The position numbers and the translations under genes are program-made. From contig CAVPTW010000022.1 in the NCBI GenBank assembly GCA_963708735.1, forward strand, positions 310,001-374,000: 64,000 nucleotides of DNA, in the 5' to 3' direction. The first letter of the stretch is position 1, and each line of letters opens with the position of its first letter. Below, piece after piece: positions 51,551 through 62,791 of this stretch. The DNA comes from JAGPUQ01 sp963708735. GTDB taxonomy: Bacteria > Pseudomonadota > Gammaproteobacteria > Pseudomonadales > Porticoccaceae. The notes under the pieces are model-generated. The model was given only the letters and a program-made list of their open reading frames with translations, ran no database searches and was not told the DNA's origin.

Positions 51551-52300
51551 GTGAGACAGGTCGTACTGGACACCGAGACAACGGGCCTCGAGGTGGATCA
51601 GGGGCACCGCATCATCGAGATTGGCTGCGTGGAATTGATCAATCGCCAACTTACCGGCCGTCACTTTCATCACTATCTCGACCCTGAACGGGCCATCGAC
51701 GCCGGCGCAGAGAGTGTTCACGGGATCAGCGCCGCCGATCTGGTCGGCAAACCGCGGTTTGCACAAATTGCCGTGGAGTTGCTGGAGTTTCTGGGCACGG
51801 CCGACCTGATTATTCACAATGCACTGTTTGACCTGGGCTTTCTGAATCGCGAGCTGGAGCTGGCGGGAGCGGGGCAGGTCCCCCTGCAGCAGGGGCGCGT
51901 GGTAATCGATACGCTGCAAATGGCGCGCAGATTGCACCCGGGGCAGAAGAACAGTCTCGACGCACTGTGCAAGCGTCACGGTATCGATAACAGTCACCGT
52001 GAACTGCACGGTGCGCTGCTCGACGCCGAGCTGCTGGCCAATGTTTTTCTGGCCATGACGGGTGGCCAGGTTGTCCTGAGCTTTGACAACGGCAATGTCG
52101 CCACACAGACCTCCGGTGTGTCAGGGCACCGCAAGCTGGACAAAATCCGTCCGCCCCTACGGGTCATCAGCGCCTCTGCCTCGGAGCTTGCGGCGCATCG
52201 CGAGAAGCTGATCACCGTTGCGCGCACCCACAAAGGAGGTGCTCTGTGGCCTGAAGATTGCGCCGCTGCAATGTTCACTGATCCAACTTCGCAGCAGTGA
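51551..52300 (+). CDS. dnaQ: DNA polymerase III epsilon subunit (proofreading exonuclease)
   Basis: DnaQ removes misincorporated bases during replication. The 249-residue protein has Exo I (LDTETTG, residues 6-12), Exo II (HNALFDLGFLN) and Exo III (HRELHGALLDAELLANVF) with all four acidic residues and the His. The C-terminal ~60 residues form the linker to the alpha subunit. The start is GTG at 51551 after gaggac. The usual neighbour rnhA is a remnant just upstream; in E. coli their promoters overlap, so loss of rnhA may have altered dnaQ control. Confidence 0.96.
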   Translation: MRQVVLDTETTGLEVDQGHRIIEIGCVELINRQLTGRHFHHYLDPERAIDAGAESVHGISAADLVGKPRFAQIAVELLEFLGTADLIIHNALFDLGFLNRELELAGAGQVPLQQGRVVIDTLQMARRLHPGQKNSLDALCKRHGIDNSHRELHGALLDAELLANVFLAMTGGQVVLSFDNGNVATQTSGVSGHRKLDKIRPPLRVISASASELAAHREKLITVARTHKGGALWPEDCAAAMFTDPTSQQ

Positions 52301-52484
52301 CCGATGCCCCTCCCGGGCGCCAGGGCGGCAACGGCATGGATGCGGTTTCGATGGAATGCTGTTCAGGTGATGTGACTTGCATAGCGGATTGCACAGAAGT
52401 CCTGCCCTTTGAGACAAGGTTTTCATGGAGCTCAGCCTTATCTTCTGATAGGTTACGCAGGAAACCTCGACACCGGCAAACCAG

Positions 52485-54152
52485 ATGTCAGCGATTGAAA
52501 AACTCCACTCCGAGGTAGTTGATCTCAGTGCAGGCGAGCTGCGGCGTGCGGCCGAGCACGTCATTGAGGCCGTCACACAACTCGACGCCCGCACGGCAGA
52601 ACGCTTTGTGACCTTGGCACGCGACCTCTGGGGCGGCGCCGCAGTCTGTGAGCTCAACGGGTTACGGTTGTTGCTCGATGAAACCCTGGCGGCTGTTCAG
52701 GACACGCTGGCGGGCGGGGCATCCTGGCATGACCTACGCCAGGTACTCGGTGAAGCACTCGTGGTGATCCCCGGGTTGCTGGACTATCTGGTGCGCAGTC
52801 GCCGGGATAACCCCTGCCTGCTGATCCCCGAGATTACCGCCTTGCGCACCTTCCGGCATAAGCCGCCGGTCTACGAGTATCAGGTTCTGTTCGGGATCGA
52901 CTGGCCCGCATTCCGGGTCGGCGCAGACAATCTCTCGGTCGCGGTCGCTCCAGAGGATCTCAAGCGTATCCTGCACCTTTACCAACTCGGGCTGGTAAGC
53001 GTCTTGAAGGGGGCAAATCGCGCCCAAGGCTACGAAATCCTGATGCGCGGCGTCGGGCGGTTGGTGCAACTTGCCGAGCTCGGGTCGGAGCGAGATTACT
53101 GGACCGCGTTGCACCGGGTGCTGGGGAACTTTGCGAGCGGCGCCTTGCTCTTCCGACCGGATCGCGCGCGCCTGCTCGCCGCCGTGGAAAAGCAGCTGCG
53201 CACCCTGGCCGGCATCCGCACCGGGCATACCGGCAATCCCTATCCCGAAGGCCTCTGGCGCGCCTTTCTTGCGTTGTTATCCCTGTCGAGCGGGAGTGCC
53301 AGCCATGAGGATGGACTGCCGGTTCTCAAACTGGATTTCGACGATGCCCAGTTGGAAGCGATCCGCGTCAAGGCATTCGGCCGCGATGGTGGCGTGGTAG
53401 CCTGGCCTCTGGATGAGTTGGCGGCGCGTATGGTCCGCTTGCGCAGTGCGCTCGATCTGTCCCAGGAAGACGACCTGCTGCCGCCGACGGTGATGCAAGG
53501 CATGCAGGAGGATTGTGTCGCGGTCGCGCGCAGCGCCCACGAACTGGGTCTGGAGAATCTGGTGGCGCGCTTCCGGAGTCACGGCGATACATTGCGACAG
53601 ACCCTCGACCAGGCACGCGCACCCACCGAGGAGGAGTTGCAGGAATACGCCGATTCGATTCTTTATCTGGATTGCGCGGTTGTGGATTTTGCCGGCAGCA
53701 ATCCGGATCGCGCCGACCTCGCTGCCTGGAGTGATCGACCACTGGATGAGATCCTTCAGACGAGTCTGCTGAAAACAGCCCGCAACGGCGTCGTGGTCGG
53801 CGCCGGCGCCGTGTTGCTGGAAGCCAAGGCGTTGCTTGAGCCGCTTCAGGATGGTGTGCTGACGGACAATGGCTGGGAGGAAATCGAAGCGGATTTCGTC
53901 ATTCTCAAGGGCTGCGCGATCATGCTGGAAGATGCGGCTCTGGAAGCTGTTCTCACTCGCGCCTGGGAATTTCTGCAGACCAGCCGCTATCATCCGGCAC
54001 TTGGCCTCAATGACCGGTCGCGCAATATCGAGCATTTTGCCGACATGGTGATCAGTCTCGAACTCTATCTGAATGCCGTGCGTTTCGGCGCCGGGGAAAG
54101 TGACGAGGCGCTGCGGATGGCGCGTGAATGCGTGTCCGCATTGAGTTTCTGA
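52485..54152 (+). CDS. fimL: FimL-like ChpA N-terminal-domain protein
   Basis: A 555-residue all-helical soluble protein that matches, by length and by pattern, the FimL protein of Pseudomonas, which is homologous to the first domain of the chemotaxis kinase ChpA. FimL acts as a scaffold for adenylate cyclase activation and type IV pilus twitching. Helical repeats such as LLDYLVRSRRDNPCLLIPEIT and YADSILYLDCAVVDFAGSN are seen; no kinase, receiver or catalytic motif is present. In Pseudomonas fimL also lies close after dnaQ. The function is inferred from family and place. Confidence 0.8.
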   Translation: MSAIEKLHSEVVDLSAGELRRAAEHVIEAVTQLDARTAERFVTLARDLWGGAAVCELNGLRLLLDETLAAVQDTLAGGASWHDLRQVLGEALVVIPGLLDYLVRSRRDNPCLLIPEITALRTFRHKPPVYEYQVLFGIDWPAFRVGADNLSVAVAPEDLKRILHLYQLGLVSVLKGANRAQGYEILMRGVGRLVQLAELGSERDYWTALHRVLGNFASGALLFRPDRARLLAAVEKQLRTLAGIRTGHTGNPYPEGLWRAFLALLSLSSGSASHEDGLPVLKLDFDDAQLEAIRVKAFGRDGGVVAWPLDELAARMVRLRSALDLSQEDDLLPPTVMQGMQEDCVAVARSAHELGLENLVARFRSHGDTLRQTLDQARAPTEEELQEYADSILYLDCAVVDFAGSNPDRADLAAWSDRPLDEILQTSLLKTARNGVVVGAGAVLLEAKALLEPLQDGVLTDNGWEEIEADFVILKGCAIMLEDAALEAVLTRAWEFLQTSRYHPALGLNDRSRNIEHFADMVISLELYLNAVRFGAGESDEALRMARECVSALSF

Positions 54153-54195
54153 TGGGGCTGGTAGCTCGGCGGGTTAGAATCCCGCGGCAGGCAGG

Positions 54196-54849
54196 TTGAG
54201 CGTCATAGCCATCAATGTCCCGCAATGGCTGCTGTATGGTCTGGGAACTCTGTCCGCGTTTGCTGCGCTGAGGATACTGTGGCGGCGGCCGGGCAGTCTG
54301 CGGGCCCTGATATGGGCGATTGGCTGGATGAGCCTGGCGGCGGTGAGCACCCTGACTCTGCTGGCGGCAGCGGATTTTGGGCGTTACCAGAGCATTGTCC
54401 CGGGCGCCGTGATTGCCACGGTCAATATCGATCAGCAGACTCGTGATCCGGGGATGACCGATCGTACGCCGGATGGTTACCGCGTCCATATCGTAACCCG
54501 CGGCGGTGTGGAGCGTGATGTCGATGTGGGCGGAAATCACTGGATTCTGGATATACAGACCATCCGCTGCGGGCTTCCCCTGTGTCCGGTCTTCCTGTAC
54601 CGGAATCGCCATTTTTACGCCGCCCGTGCACAATCCGGCGCCGCACTGCCGAGGTATGAGACGGTGGAGATCGGTGATCCCGAGGGTCTGCTGGACGTCT
54701 GGAGCTGGATGGCGCGGCTGCCGCGACTGCGGGGGCTGATTCTGGTTGGCGAGGCGGCAACCACATCCATTCCGGTGCGGAATGGAGCGTCGTACGAAAT
54801 TCGCATCGACGCGGAAGGACGCCTGTCGGTCGCTGACTCTGGACACTGA
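54196..54849 (+). CDS. membrane protein of unknown function
   Basis: A 217-residue protein with two predicted transmembrane helices at the N-terminus (about residues 9-23 and 38-57) followed by a ~150-residue domain, mixed beta, with NHWILDIQTIRCGLPLCPVFLYRN and repeated Gly/Arg segments. No family is recognised; it resembles proteins loosely annotated as efflux-related without evidence. The start is TTG at 54196 after gcaggcagg, which is unusual but gives the full first helix. It is followed by sohB after 28 bases. Confidence 0.7.
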   Translation: MSVIAINVPQWLLYGLGTLSAFAALRILWRRPGSLRALIWAIGWMSLAAVSTLTLLAAADFGRYQSIVPGAVIATVNIDQQTRDPGMTDRTPDGYRVHIVTRGGVERDVDVGGNHWILDIQTIRCGLPLCPVFLYRNRHFYAARAQSGAALPRYETVEIGDPEGLLDVWSWMARLPRLRGLILVGEAATTSIPVRNGASYEIRIDAEGRLSVADSGH

Positions 54850-54862
54850 TACTGGACACTGA
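54839..54862. repeat. short duplication between two genes
   Basis: The 11-base unit ctggacactga occurs twice, separated by ta. The first copy contains the stop codon of the preceding gene; the second lies before the sohB ribosome site. Confidence 0.7.
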
Positions 54863-54877
54863 ACGAGGATAATCAAG

Positions 54878-55903
54878 TTGGAGTTGGCAGCGGAATACGC
54901 CCTGTTTTTGGCGAAGACACTGACTCTGTTGCTCGCCTTCGCTGTATGCCTGGGGACGATTGCGGTGTTCGCTCGCAAAGCGCGCTCACCGCACCGGGGG
55001 CACCTGGAGGTGCGCGACTTCAGCGCCCGGGTGCGGGAACTGGGTGAGACCCTTGATATTGCGCTGGCGCCAGCGGCGGCACACAAATCGATCAAGCGCG
55101 AGCGGCGCCGCTTGCGCAAGCAGTCGAAACAGCCGGATGAAGGCCGGCGCCGGATTTTCGTACTCGATTTTCACGGTGATCTGCGCGCTTCCGCGGTCGA
55201 TCGGCTGCGCGAGGAAATCACCGCTGCCTTGTTGCGTGCCCGCTCCAGCGACGAAATCGTCGTCCGACTCGAAAGTGGCGGCGGGATGGTGCATGCCTAT
55301 GGTCTGGCGGCGAGCCAACTGGATCGCATCGTCAAGGCTGGCATTTCGCTCACGGTCTGTGTCGACAAGGTGGCGGCCAGTGGCGGCTACATGATGGCCT
55401 GTGTTGCCGGCAACATCCTCGCGGCGCCCTTCGCGGTACTCGGTTCGATTGGTGTCATGGCGCAGATTCCCAACGTCCACCGTCTGCTCAAGCGCCACGA
55501 CATCGACGTCGAATTGCTCACCGCCGGCGAATACAAACGCACGCTGACGGTGCTGGGCGAGAACGCGCCGGCGGGGCGCGAGAAATTCCAGCGCGATCTC
55601 GACGCCACCCACGAATTATTCAAGGATCATGTGGCTGCACACCGGCCGCGGCTCGACATCAAGACCATCGCCACGGGCGAGGTCTGGTTCGGCACCCAGG
55701 CGCTGGCGCTCGGCCTGGTGGACAGGCTGGCGACCAGCGACGAATACCTCAATGCACAACTGGCGACGGCGGATATCTACGAACTCAGCTACATCACCGA
55801 CAAAACTCTGTTGGAGCGACTGGGGATAACCGTGGAAATGCGGCTGGCCCAGCGGCTGCGCAGTTGGTGGGACGGTGCGCGCGAACCGCAATTACCGGTG
55901 TGA
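54878..55903 (+). CDS. sohB: SohB inner-membrane peptidase (S49 family)
   Basis: A 341-residue S49 serine peptidase with one N-terminal transmembrane helix (about residues 12-31). The nucleophile Ser is in VAASGGYMMA, the catalytic Lys in AGEYKRTLT, and GSIGVMAQ flanks them. SohB-type proteins are membrane peptidases of the signal-peptide-peptidase family. The start is TTG at 54878 with a gaggat box 7 bases before it. The C-terminal ~60 residues are basic. A second S49 family gene, sppA, is at the right edge of the window. Confidence 0.93.
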   Translation: MELAAEYALFLAKTLTLLLAFAVCLGTIAVFARKARSPHRGHLEVRDFSARVRELGETLDIALAPAAAHKSIKRERRRLRKQSKQPDEGRRRIFVLDFHGDLRASAVDRLREEITAALLRARSSDEIVVRLESGGGMVHAYGLAASQLDRIVKAGISLTVCVDKVAASGGYMMACVAGNILAAPFAVLGSIGVMAQIPNVHRLLKRHDIDVELLTAGEYKRTLTVLGENAPAGREKFQRDLDATHELFKDHVAAHRPRLDIKTIATGEVWFGTQALALGLVDRLATSDEYLNAQLATADIYELSYITDKTLLERLGITVEMRLAQRLRSWWDGAREPQLPV

Positions 55904-55910
55904 AACGGTT

Positions 55911-57110
55911 TCAGTCGCGCCGTAATCTGTCCCGGATCGCGATGGGGTTGGGGAAGTTGAGCACCACGATGTAGCTGGAAATCAGAAAAGTCAGAATGGT
56001 CGCCGCCTGAATCAAATGCGAGGCGGCATTGCCGATCAAACCGAGTCCCGCCGCGAGATAGGCCACCAGCAAGGAAAATTCACTGCTTTGCCCGAGACGA
56101 CAGCCCAGATCCCAGCCCAGGTTTCGCGCCTGCTCGCCTCGTCCGCGCAACAGAAAACGAAAAGCAACGGGCTTGAGCAGCAGCATACCGCCCCCGAGCA
56201 CCAGCGACGGCACTGCGATCTCGCGCAATAATCCCAGATCGAACCGCGCGCCGATGGTGACGAAAAACAGTACCAGGAAAAAATCCCGCAACGGTTTCAG
56301 CGACAGCGCGATATGTTGGGAAATGGGGCTGGTGGCGATGCTGATCCCGGCGATAAAGGCGCCGATCTCCCGCGACAAACCGACCTGATGGGACAGCTCC
56401 GCGACACCGAGGCACCAGCCGATGGAAAGCAGAAACATGTATTCGGCCATGCGGTCGTAGCGCGCGAAGAGCTTCAAGATCAGAAACCGCACCGCCAGCG
56501 CGGAACAGGCCGCCACCACGGGCAGGGCCAGCAGCGTGCGGGCAATGCGGCCGGCATCGATCCCTCCGGCATCGATGCCGGCCAGCACCAGCAGCAGGAT
56601 GATCGCCAGAAAATCCTGTAACAGCAGCATGCCCACCATGAGCTCGCCGATGGGGCGGTGATGCAGCACCGTCGTCGGTAACAGCTTGATGCCGATGATG
56701 GTGCTCGAAAACATCATGGCGCCACCGATGATCAGCGCCTCGATGGGCGCGAAAGCAAACGCGCGGGCGATACCGTAGCCCGCCGCCGCGAAGATCAGCG
56801 AGCTGATGACGGCGACGTGGGTAATCTGCCGGAACACCCGTACCAGCGCCGCGGGCTGCATGTCGAGGCCGAGCAGAAACAGCAGGAAAATGATCCCGAT
56901 GTGGGAGATATCGGTAATCAGCGCAACGTCGGGGATCAATCCGAAACCCGAGGGGCCGAGCAGGGCGCCGAGCGCGATATAGGCGACCAGCAGCGGCTGA
57001 CGACCGTAGAGCGCGAGCGTGGCCAGCACGGCGGCGCCACAGAAAATCAGAAAAAATGAATGAAATACTGCGTCGTTCAACTCTGCATCACCGGGTCCGC
57101 GCCTTGCCAT
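55911..57110 (-). CDS. cation:proton antiporter (CPA2 family)
   Basis: A 399-residue membrane protein with about 12 hydrophobic helices and the CPA2 pattern: LLVAYIALGALLGPSGFGLI, LFLLGLDMQP, MMFSSTIIGIKLL, LLLQDFLAIILL and GAFIAGISI. It ends without the cytoplasmic RCK/TrkA-N domain that KefB/KefC carry, so regulation by glutathione or NAD is not expected. Exchange of Na+ or K+ against protons is the usual role. Start is uncertain: the ATG at 57110 is used, but a TTG closer to the first helix is possible. It converges on sohB. Confidence 0.9.
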   Translation of the reverse strand: MARRGPGDAELNDAVFHSFFLIFCGAAVLATLALYGRQPLLVAYIALGALLGPSGFGLIPDVALITDISHIGIIFLLFLLGLDMQPAALVRVFRQITHVAVISSLIFAAAGYGIARAFAFAPIEALIIGGAMMFSSTIIGIKLLPTTVLHHRPIGELMVGMLLLQDFLAIILLLVLAGIDAGGIDAGRIARTLLALPVVAACSALAVRFLILKLFARYDRMAEYMFLLSIGWCLGVAELSHQVGLSREIGAFIAGISIATSPISQHIALSLKPLRDFFLVLFFVTIGARFDLGLLREIAVPSLVLGGGMLLLKPVAFRFLLRGRGEQARNLGWDLGCRLGQSSEFSLLVAYLAAGLGLIGNAASHLIQAATILTFLISSYIVVLNFPNPIAIRDRLRRD

Positions 57111-57170
57111 TGTGCCGCAATGACAAGGTGCCGCAACGGCACGGCGTTCGGGAGGCTCCGGTTGATGCCT

Positions 57171-57624
57171 TCAGGCGCGATCGCAGGCGGCCTGGTAGTG
57201 GACACTGAAGGCATCCAGACAGTTGAGCGCGACGTCCAGCGAAGCGTCATCCGGGAGTTCAAAGGCATCGAATCCACAGCGGCGCAGGAAATGCAGTTGA
57301 TCGACAAAGATATCCCCGACGGCCCGCAGCTCGCCGCGAAATCCATAGCGTTCGCGCAGCAGGCGCCCGCAGGAAAAGCCACGGCCGTCCATGAAGGTGG
57401 GGAAATTGACGGCGATGCAGCCGAAGCGGTGGATATCCGCGGCGATCTGTTCGGGCTCTTCGTCGCCGTTCAGCCAGATACCGGTACGGCTGGCCTCGCG
57501 GGCGAGGAGGGTGTCGCGCTGCGCCAGCCAGACGGGCAGGGGAAACAACAGCGCGTCGCCACCCGCAATCCGCGCCACATCGCCGTCGAATCGTTGCCAG
57601 GCATCGATGGCGAAATTTCCCGCT

Positions 57625-57641
<17 letters not shown>
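57171..57641 (-). CDS. DUF934 protein (CysI-associated)
   Basis: A 156-residue soluble protein of the DUF934 family. Segments such as TFMDGRGFSCGRLLRERYG and the C-terminal RCGFDAFELPDDASLDVA are conserved. Members are nearly always encoded after the sulfite reductase hemoprotein gene, here overlapping it by 17 bases, which suggests tight coupling. No enzymatic activity is known. The usual third partner, cysH, is not present downstream. Confidence 0.88.
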
Positions 57642-59289
<1,648 letters not shown>

Positions 59290-59735
59290 GGCGATGCTGC
59301 AAGGACTGGATTTGGAGGCGAATTTTAGCAATCTGCCGGATTACCGTAAAAAACTGATTACTTATAACCCAAAGGGAAAAATGCATAAGCCTGTCGCGGA
59401 TGCCTTTCCGAAAGTCGTCGTCGTTCAGGCATTGGGAGGAGCCCGTCAGCCACCGGCCGGACCAAGTGCCGGCGAATACCGGATTCAGAATGCAATGGGG
59501 GATTACCCGGTAGCCGGCAAGGTGTCGGCTTTGACCCGGAACCAGGCGAAGAGCCCGCTGCTATTTCTCTACCGCTTCTCTACCACTTGGTGCTCGCGAT
59601 TGATTTGCCGTGCCTGACGGACGTTGCGTCGGCGTCCTCAGTCCGCCCGGTTGAGCTGGCGGACGCGCGGTGGGTGCGCGATGCAACGGTTGGAGCGGAG
59701 AGTGGTGTGTCGGCTGGATTCAGCCGCCGGTTAGA
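59290..59735. other. intergenic region between cysI and tRNA-Ser
   Basis: About 445 bases. The only long frame (59288-59617, + strand) has no family features and overlaps the promoter area of cysI, so it was not called. Nothing else was recognised. Confidence 0.6.
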
Positions 59736-59823
59736 TGGCGGAAGGGGTGGGATTCGAACCCACGGATGGTCGCCCATCGACGGTTTTCAAGACCGTTGCA
59801 TTCAACCGCTCTGCCACCCTTCC
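59736..59823 (-). tRNA. tRNA-Ser (anticodon TGA)
   Basis: An 88-base class II tRNA with acceptor GGAAGGG/CCCCTTCC (one mismatch tolerated at the junction), anticodon loop CTTGAAA, a long variable arm and T-loop TTCGAAT, CCA encoded. A degenerate half-copy lies directly upstream. Confidence 0.97.
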
Positions 59824-59831
59824 TGCATGAA

Positions 59832-59870
59832 TTTTCAGGACCGGTGCACTCAATCGCTCAGCACCACCCC
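59832..59870 (-). pseudogene. tRNA-Ser 5'-half remnant
   Basis: The stretch matches the intact tRNA-Ser from its anticodon loop back through the D-arm: 24 of 28 positions agree between 59832-59859 and 59785-59812, including TTTTCA, GACCG and TCAA. The acceptor part is scrambled. It ends where the intact gene begins, so it looks like a decayed tandem copy. Confidence 0.65.
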
Positions 59871-59959
59871 CAGCGGGCGGCCATTATACCGCCCGTCAAG
59901 AGTCCGACAAGGTGCTGATCGGCTCCTATCGACTCCGTGCTGATCGACTCCCCACAATA

Positions 59960-60724
59960 TCAGCGCGCGATCATGTTCCGTTCCAGATACACCGGATCGT
60001 ATTCGAAAATCCGCTCGCGGTTGGGCAGCAGCAGCTCGTCGCGCTTGCCAGTGTAGCCCTGCCGTGAAAGGAGATCGCGGATCAACTCAAGGCGCGCCTT
60101 GTGCTTGTGATCGGCGCGCACCACCACCCAGGGCGCCAGCGGGTGGTGGGTGCGCGCCAGCATGGCATTGCGCGCCACACTGTAGTCGTCCCAGCGTTGC
60201 TGGGCGCTGTCGTCGATGGGACTGCGTTTCCACTGTTTGAGCGGATCTGTGATGCGCTCCTCCAGGCGTTTGCGCTGGGTATCCCGCTCGATGTCGAGGT
60301 AATACTTGAGCAACTGGATGCCCGACCGTACCAGCATGGACTCGAATTCGATCACGGTGTCCATGAACTGGCGATAGTCTTCATCCGTGCAGAAGCCCAT
60401 TACCCGCTCGACCCCGGCGCGGTTGTACCAGCTGCGGTTGAACAGCACCAGTTCGCCGGCGGCGGGCAGGTGCGACACATAGCGCTGGAAATACCAGCTG
60501 CTGCATTCGCGGTCGGATGGCTTGCTGAGTGCGACGACACGGGTTTCGCGCGGGCTGAGATGCTCCACGATGCATTTGATGGTGCCGTCCTTGCCGGCGG
60601 CGTCGCGGCCCTCCAGGATCACCAGGAGTTTCTTGCCCGACGCGATGAGCTCACGTTGATATTTGACCAGCTCGATCTGCAGCTCGTGCAATTCATTTTG
60701 GAAGGACTTTTTGTCGCTGGACAT
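59960..60724 (-). CDS. ppk2: polyphosphate kinase 2
   Basis: A 254-residue PPK2-family enzyme that transfers phosphate between polyphosphate and nucleotides. The Walker A loop LEGRDAAGKDGT and the following TRVVALSKPSDRE, WYFQRY, FNRSWYNRAGVERVMGF are diagnostic. The mostly hydrophilic single-domain form suggests class I (nucleoside diphosphate as acceptor), but that is not certain. The ATG at 60724 gives the conserved start (MSSDKKSFQNELHELQ). It is divergent from the sulfotransferase gene and lies downstream of tRNA-Ser on the same strand sense. Confidence 0.94.
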   Translation of the reverse strand: MSSDKKSFQNELHELQIELVKYQRELIASGKKLLVILEGRDAAGKDGTIKCIVEHLSPRETRVVALSKPSDRECSSWYFQRYVSHLPAAGELVLFNRSWYNRAGVERVMGFCTDEDYRQFMDTVIEFESMLVRSGIQLLKYYLDIERDTQRKRLEERITDPLKQWKRSPIDDSAQQRWDDYSVARNAMLARTHHPLAPWVVVRADHKHKARLELIRDLLSRQGYTGKRDELLLPNRERIFEYDPVYLERNMIAR

Positions 60725-60829
60725 TATTGGCCGTCTCCTGGCTCTGCCATGGCCTGTCGTCACGGGCCACACGGTGAGTGTTAACTGTGGCATAAATGAC
60801 AAATCTAACAAAAAAAATGGGGGTGAATC

Positions 60830-61447
60830 ATGGCACTTGACGTTATCGGCGCCGGTTTCGGCCGCACCGGCACCTTGTCGTTGCGCGCGGCGCTCGCCGA
60901 TCTGGGTTTCGGCCCGGTCTATCACATGCTCGAAGTGGTGCGACAGCCGAAGATGGCCGCCGACTGGCTACAGGCGCTGACCGACGAACAGGCGCTGACC
61001 CGCGTCCTCCGCGGTTATCGCTCGGCAATAGACTGGCCCGCCTGCCATTTCTGGCGGCAGCTGATGCGGCTGTACCCGGACGCCAAGGTCATCCTGACCC
61101 TGCGTGATCCCGAGCAGTGGTATCGCAGCATCGAAGGCACCATCTACCAGGTGCTGTCGCGACCGCCACCGCCCGGGATGCCGGAAGCCCAGGCCACGAT
61201 GGCGCGTCGCATCGTGCTGGACGAAACCTTCCAGGGCCGGCTCGGCAACCGCGATCACGCTCTCGGGGTATTCGAGCGGCACAACCGCAGCGTGCGGGAG
61301 ACAGTGCCGGCCGATAGATTGCTGGTATTCGATGTCCGCGAGGGCTGGGAGCCCCTGTGCGGATTTCTCGGAGTTCCGGTGCCGGCGGAGCCGTTTCCGA
61401 AGACCAACAGCACCGACGAGTTTCGCGCGATGTTTGGCAACAAATAA
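60830..61447 (+). CDS. sulfotransferase-family protein
   Basis: A 205-residue protein with the P-loop-like PAPS motif GAGFGRTGTLSLRAAL at the N-terminus, ending IGAGFGRTGTxS as in the Sulfotransfer_4 group, and a later RDPEQWYRSIE that fits the 3'-phosphate-binding region. The target molecule is unknown; family members modify lipids, sugars or small metabolites. A ggggg ribosome site precedes the ATG. It is divergent from ppk2; the intergenic space holds both promoters. Confidence 0.8.
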   Translation: MALDVIGAGFGRTGTLSLRAALADLGFGPVYHMLEVVRQPKMAADWLQALTDEQALTRVLRGYRSAIDWPACHFWRQLMRLYPDAKVILTLRDPEQWYRSIEGTIYQVLSRPPPPGMPEAQATMARRIVLDETFQGRLGNRDHALGVFERHNRSVRETVPADRLLVFDVREGWEPLCGFLGVPVPAEPFPKTNSTDEFRAMFGNK

Positions 61448-61681
61448 TGTTTCACCGAAGAGGATGTTTGGTGGATGCCCGAGACGAACGAAGGGCAAGC
61501 AGGTGCCGCCGTGGTCCAAGACTCCAAGACAAGGTGGGCTAACTACCGCTTGCGCTCGGGATCAAACCGGGTTTCGAACGCGACGACATCGACTGAAGAT
61601 TTGTCCCGCGCTGCCAGCCAGATGCGAGCGCTGGGAAAGGGGCTGCGGGAGTGCCCGGAAACCCCGGGGCGGCGAGCCGAC

Positions 61682-62719
61682 TCAGCAACAGCCGCCGCCC
61701 GTACCGCCATCGTAAGGATCGATCCAGTGGGGTAGATTCAGCATCAAACCCTGCTCGGCCGCCAGATGCAGCACCGCGCGCGGGTCGATCACCCGGGGTC
61801 CGGTACGGGTAACGGTGAGCGTGGCGCGCTGGCCCGGGGCGAGCGCCCGTTCGCGATCGCCATCGAAAGCGAGAATGCCCGGGCCTTCCACAACGGTCGG
61901 TTTTTCCAGGGGCAGGCGCGTCGCACCGCGCACATGAGCGGAGCGGAACAGCCCCGGCGACACCGGCGCCCGCAGCAGTTGACCGCCTTCATCGTGACCG
62001 CAGAAATCCACCCGCACGCCCCAGTCGTCGGCAAATCCGGCCGGGCACAGCAGTCCGCCCAGCGGCGACATGCCGACCGCATCGGGTTCGGCGCGGGTGA
62101 GCACCAGGGTTTTCATGAATTGAGGTTCGAACGGCCCGAGATTGCCGATGCGATCGCCCTGCAGAAACAGCGCGTCCACCAGCGCCAGGTCAGGCGCCTC
62201 GCCTTCGATATCGAGATGGACGATCTTGGCGCCGGGCGCTGCGGCATCGGGCGCGATGCGGCCGGCGGCGATCAGACCCGCGGCCAGACCGGCGATGGTG
62301 GGCTCGATCCAGAGTGGAAAAACATTATTGGTGCCCGTCGACAGCGGCATCAGCACGGCGTCCGGCCAGGCCTTGGTGACGGCGCGGCTGGTGCCGTCGC
62401 CGCCCAACACCACGAGCACCCGGACGCCGCGCTCGCGCATCGCCAGCACCGCCGCTTGGGTGTCCTGCGCGCTGTGCGTGATGGCGGTGCGTACCTGCTC
62501 GATTTTCGCCCCGATCTGCAAGTGCTCGACCGCGCTGATGGCGAGGCGGCGCGGCTCCCAGGGCACCAGGACGCGCTCGCAGCCGGCAGCCACGGCACCC
62601 ACCACGATGCGGGCGATCTGGTTGCGCTTGCTCTCGTGACTGACGGTATCGGCGCGCGCGGTGAGGCGGCGGCTGTCGCGGCCGGAGAGGGGGTTGACGA
62701 TGATACCGAGGCCGCCCAT
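61682..62719 (-). CDS. AcoX-type ATP-NAD kinase family protein
   Basis: A 345-residue protein of the ATP-NAD/diacylglycerol kinase superfamily, AcoX branch. LGIIVNPLSGRDSRRL is the N-terminal motif, LVVLGGDGTSRAV the nucleotide-binding GGDGT, and PLSTGTNNVFPLW the family mark. AcoX genes occur with acetoin catabolism, but no acetoin genes are nearby; the molecular role is not established. The ATG at 62719 gives the conserved start. It is 73 bases from sppA on the same strand. Confidence 0.85.
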   Translation of the reverse strand: MGGLGIIVNPLSGRDSRRLTARADTVSHESKRNQIARIVVGAVAAGCERVLVPWEPRRLAISAVEHLQIGAKIEQVRTAITHSAQDTQAAVLAMRERGVRVLVVLGGDGTSRAVTKAWPDAVLMPLSTGTNNVFPLWIEPTIAGLAAGLIAAGRIAPDAAAPGAKIVHLDIEGEAPDLALVDALFLQGDRIGNLGPFEPQFMKTLVLTRAEPDAVGMSPLGGLLCPAGFADDWGVRVDFCGHDEGGQLLRAPVSPGLFRSAHVRGATRLPLEKPTVVEGPGILAFDGDRERALAPGQRATLTVTRTGPRVIDPRAVLHLAAEQGLMLNLPHWIDPYDGGTGGGCC

Positions 62720-62791
62720 GGCTATGTCCCGTGTGTGCAAACCGCCGCATTATAGCCAGCCTTGGCTCCGGGTCAGTGATGCGGGGCGAGG

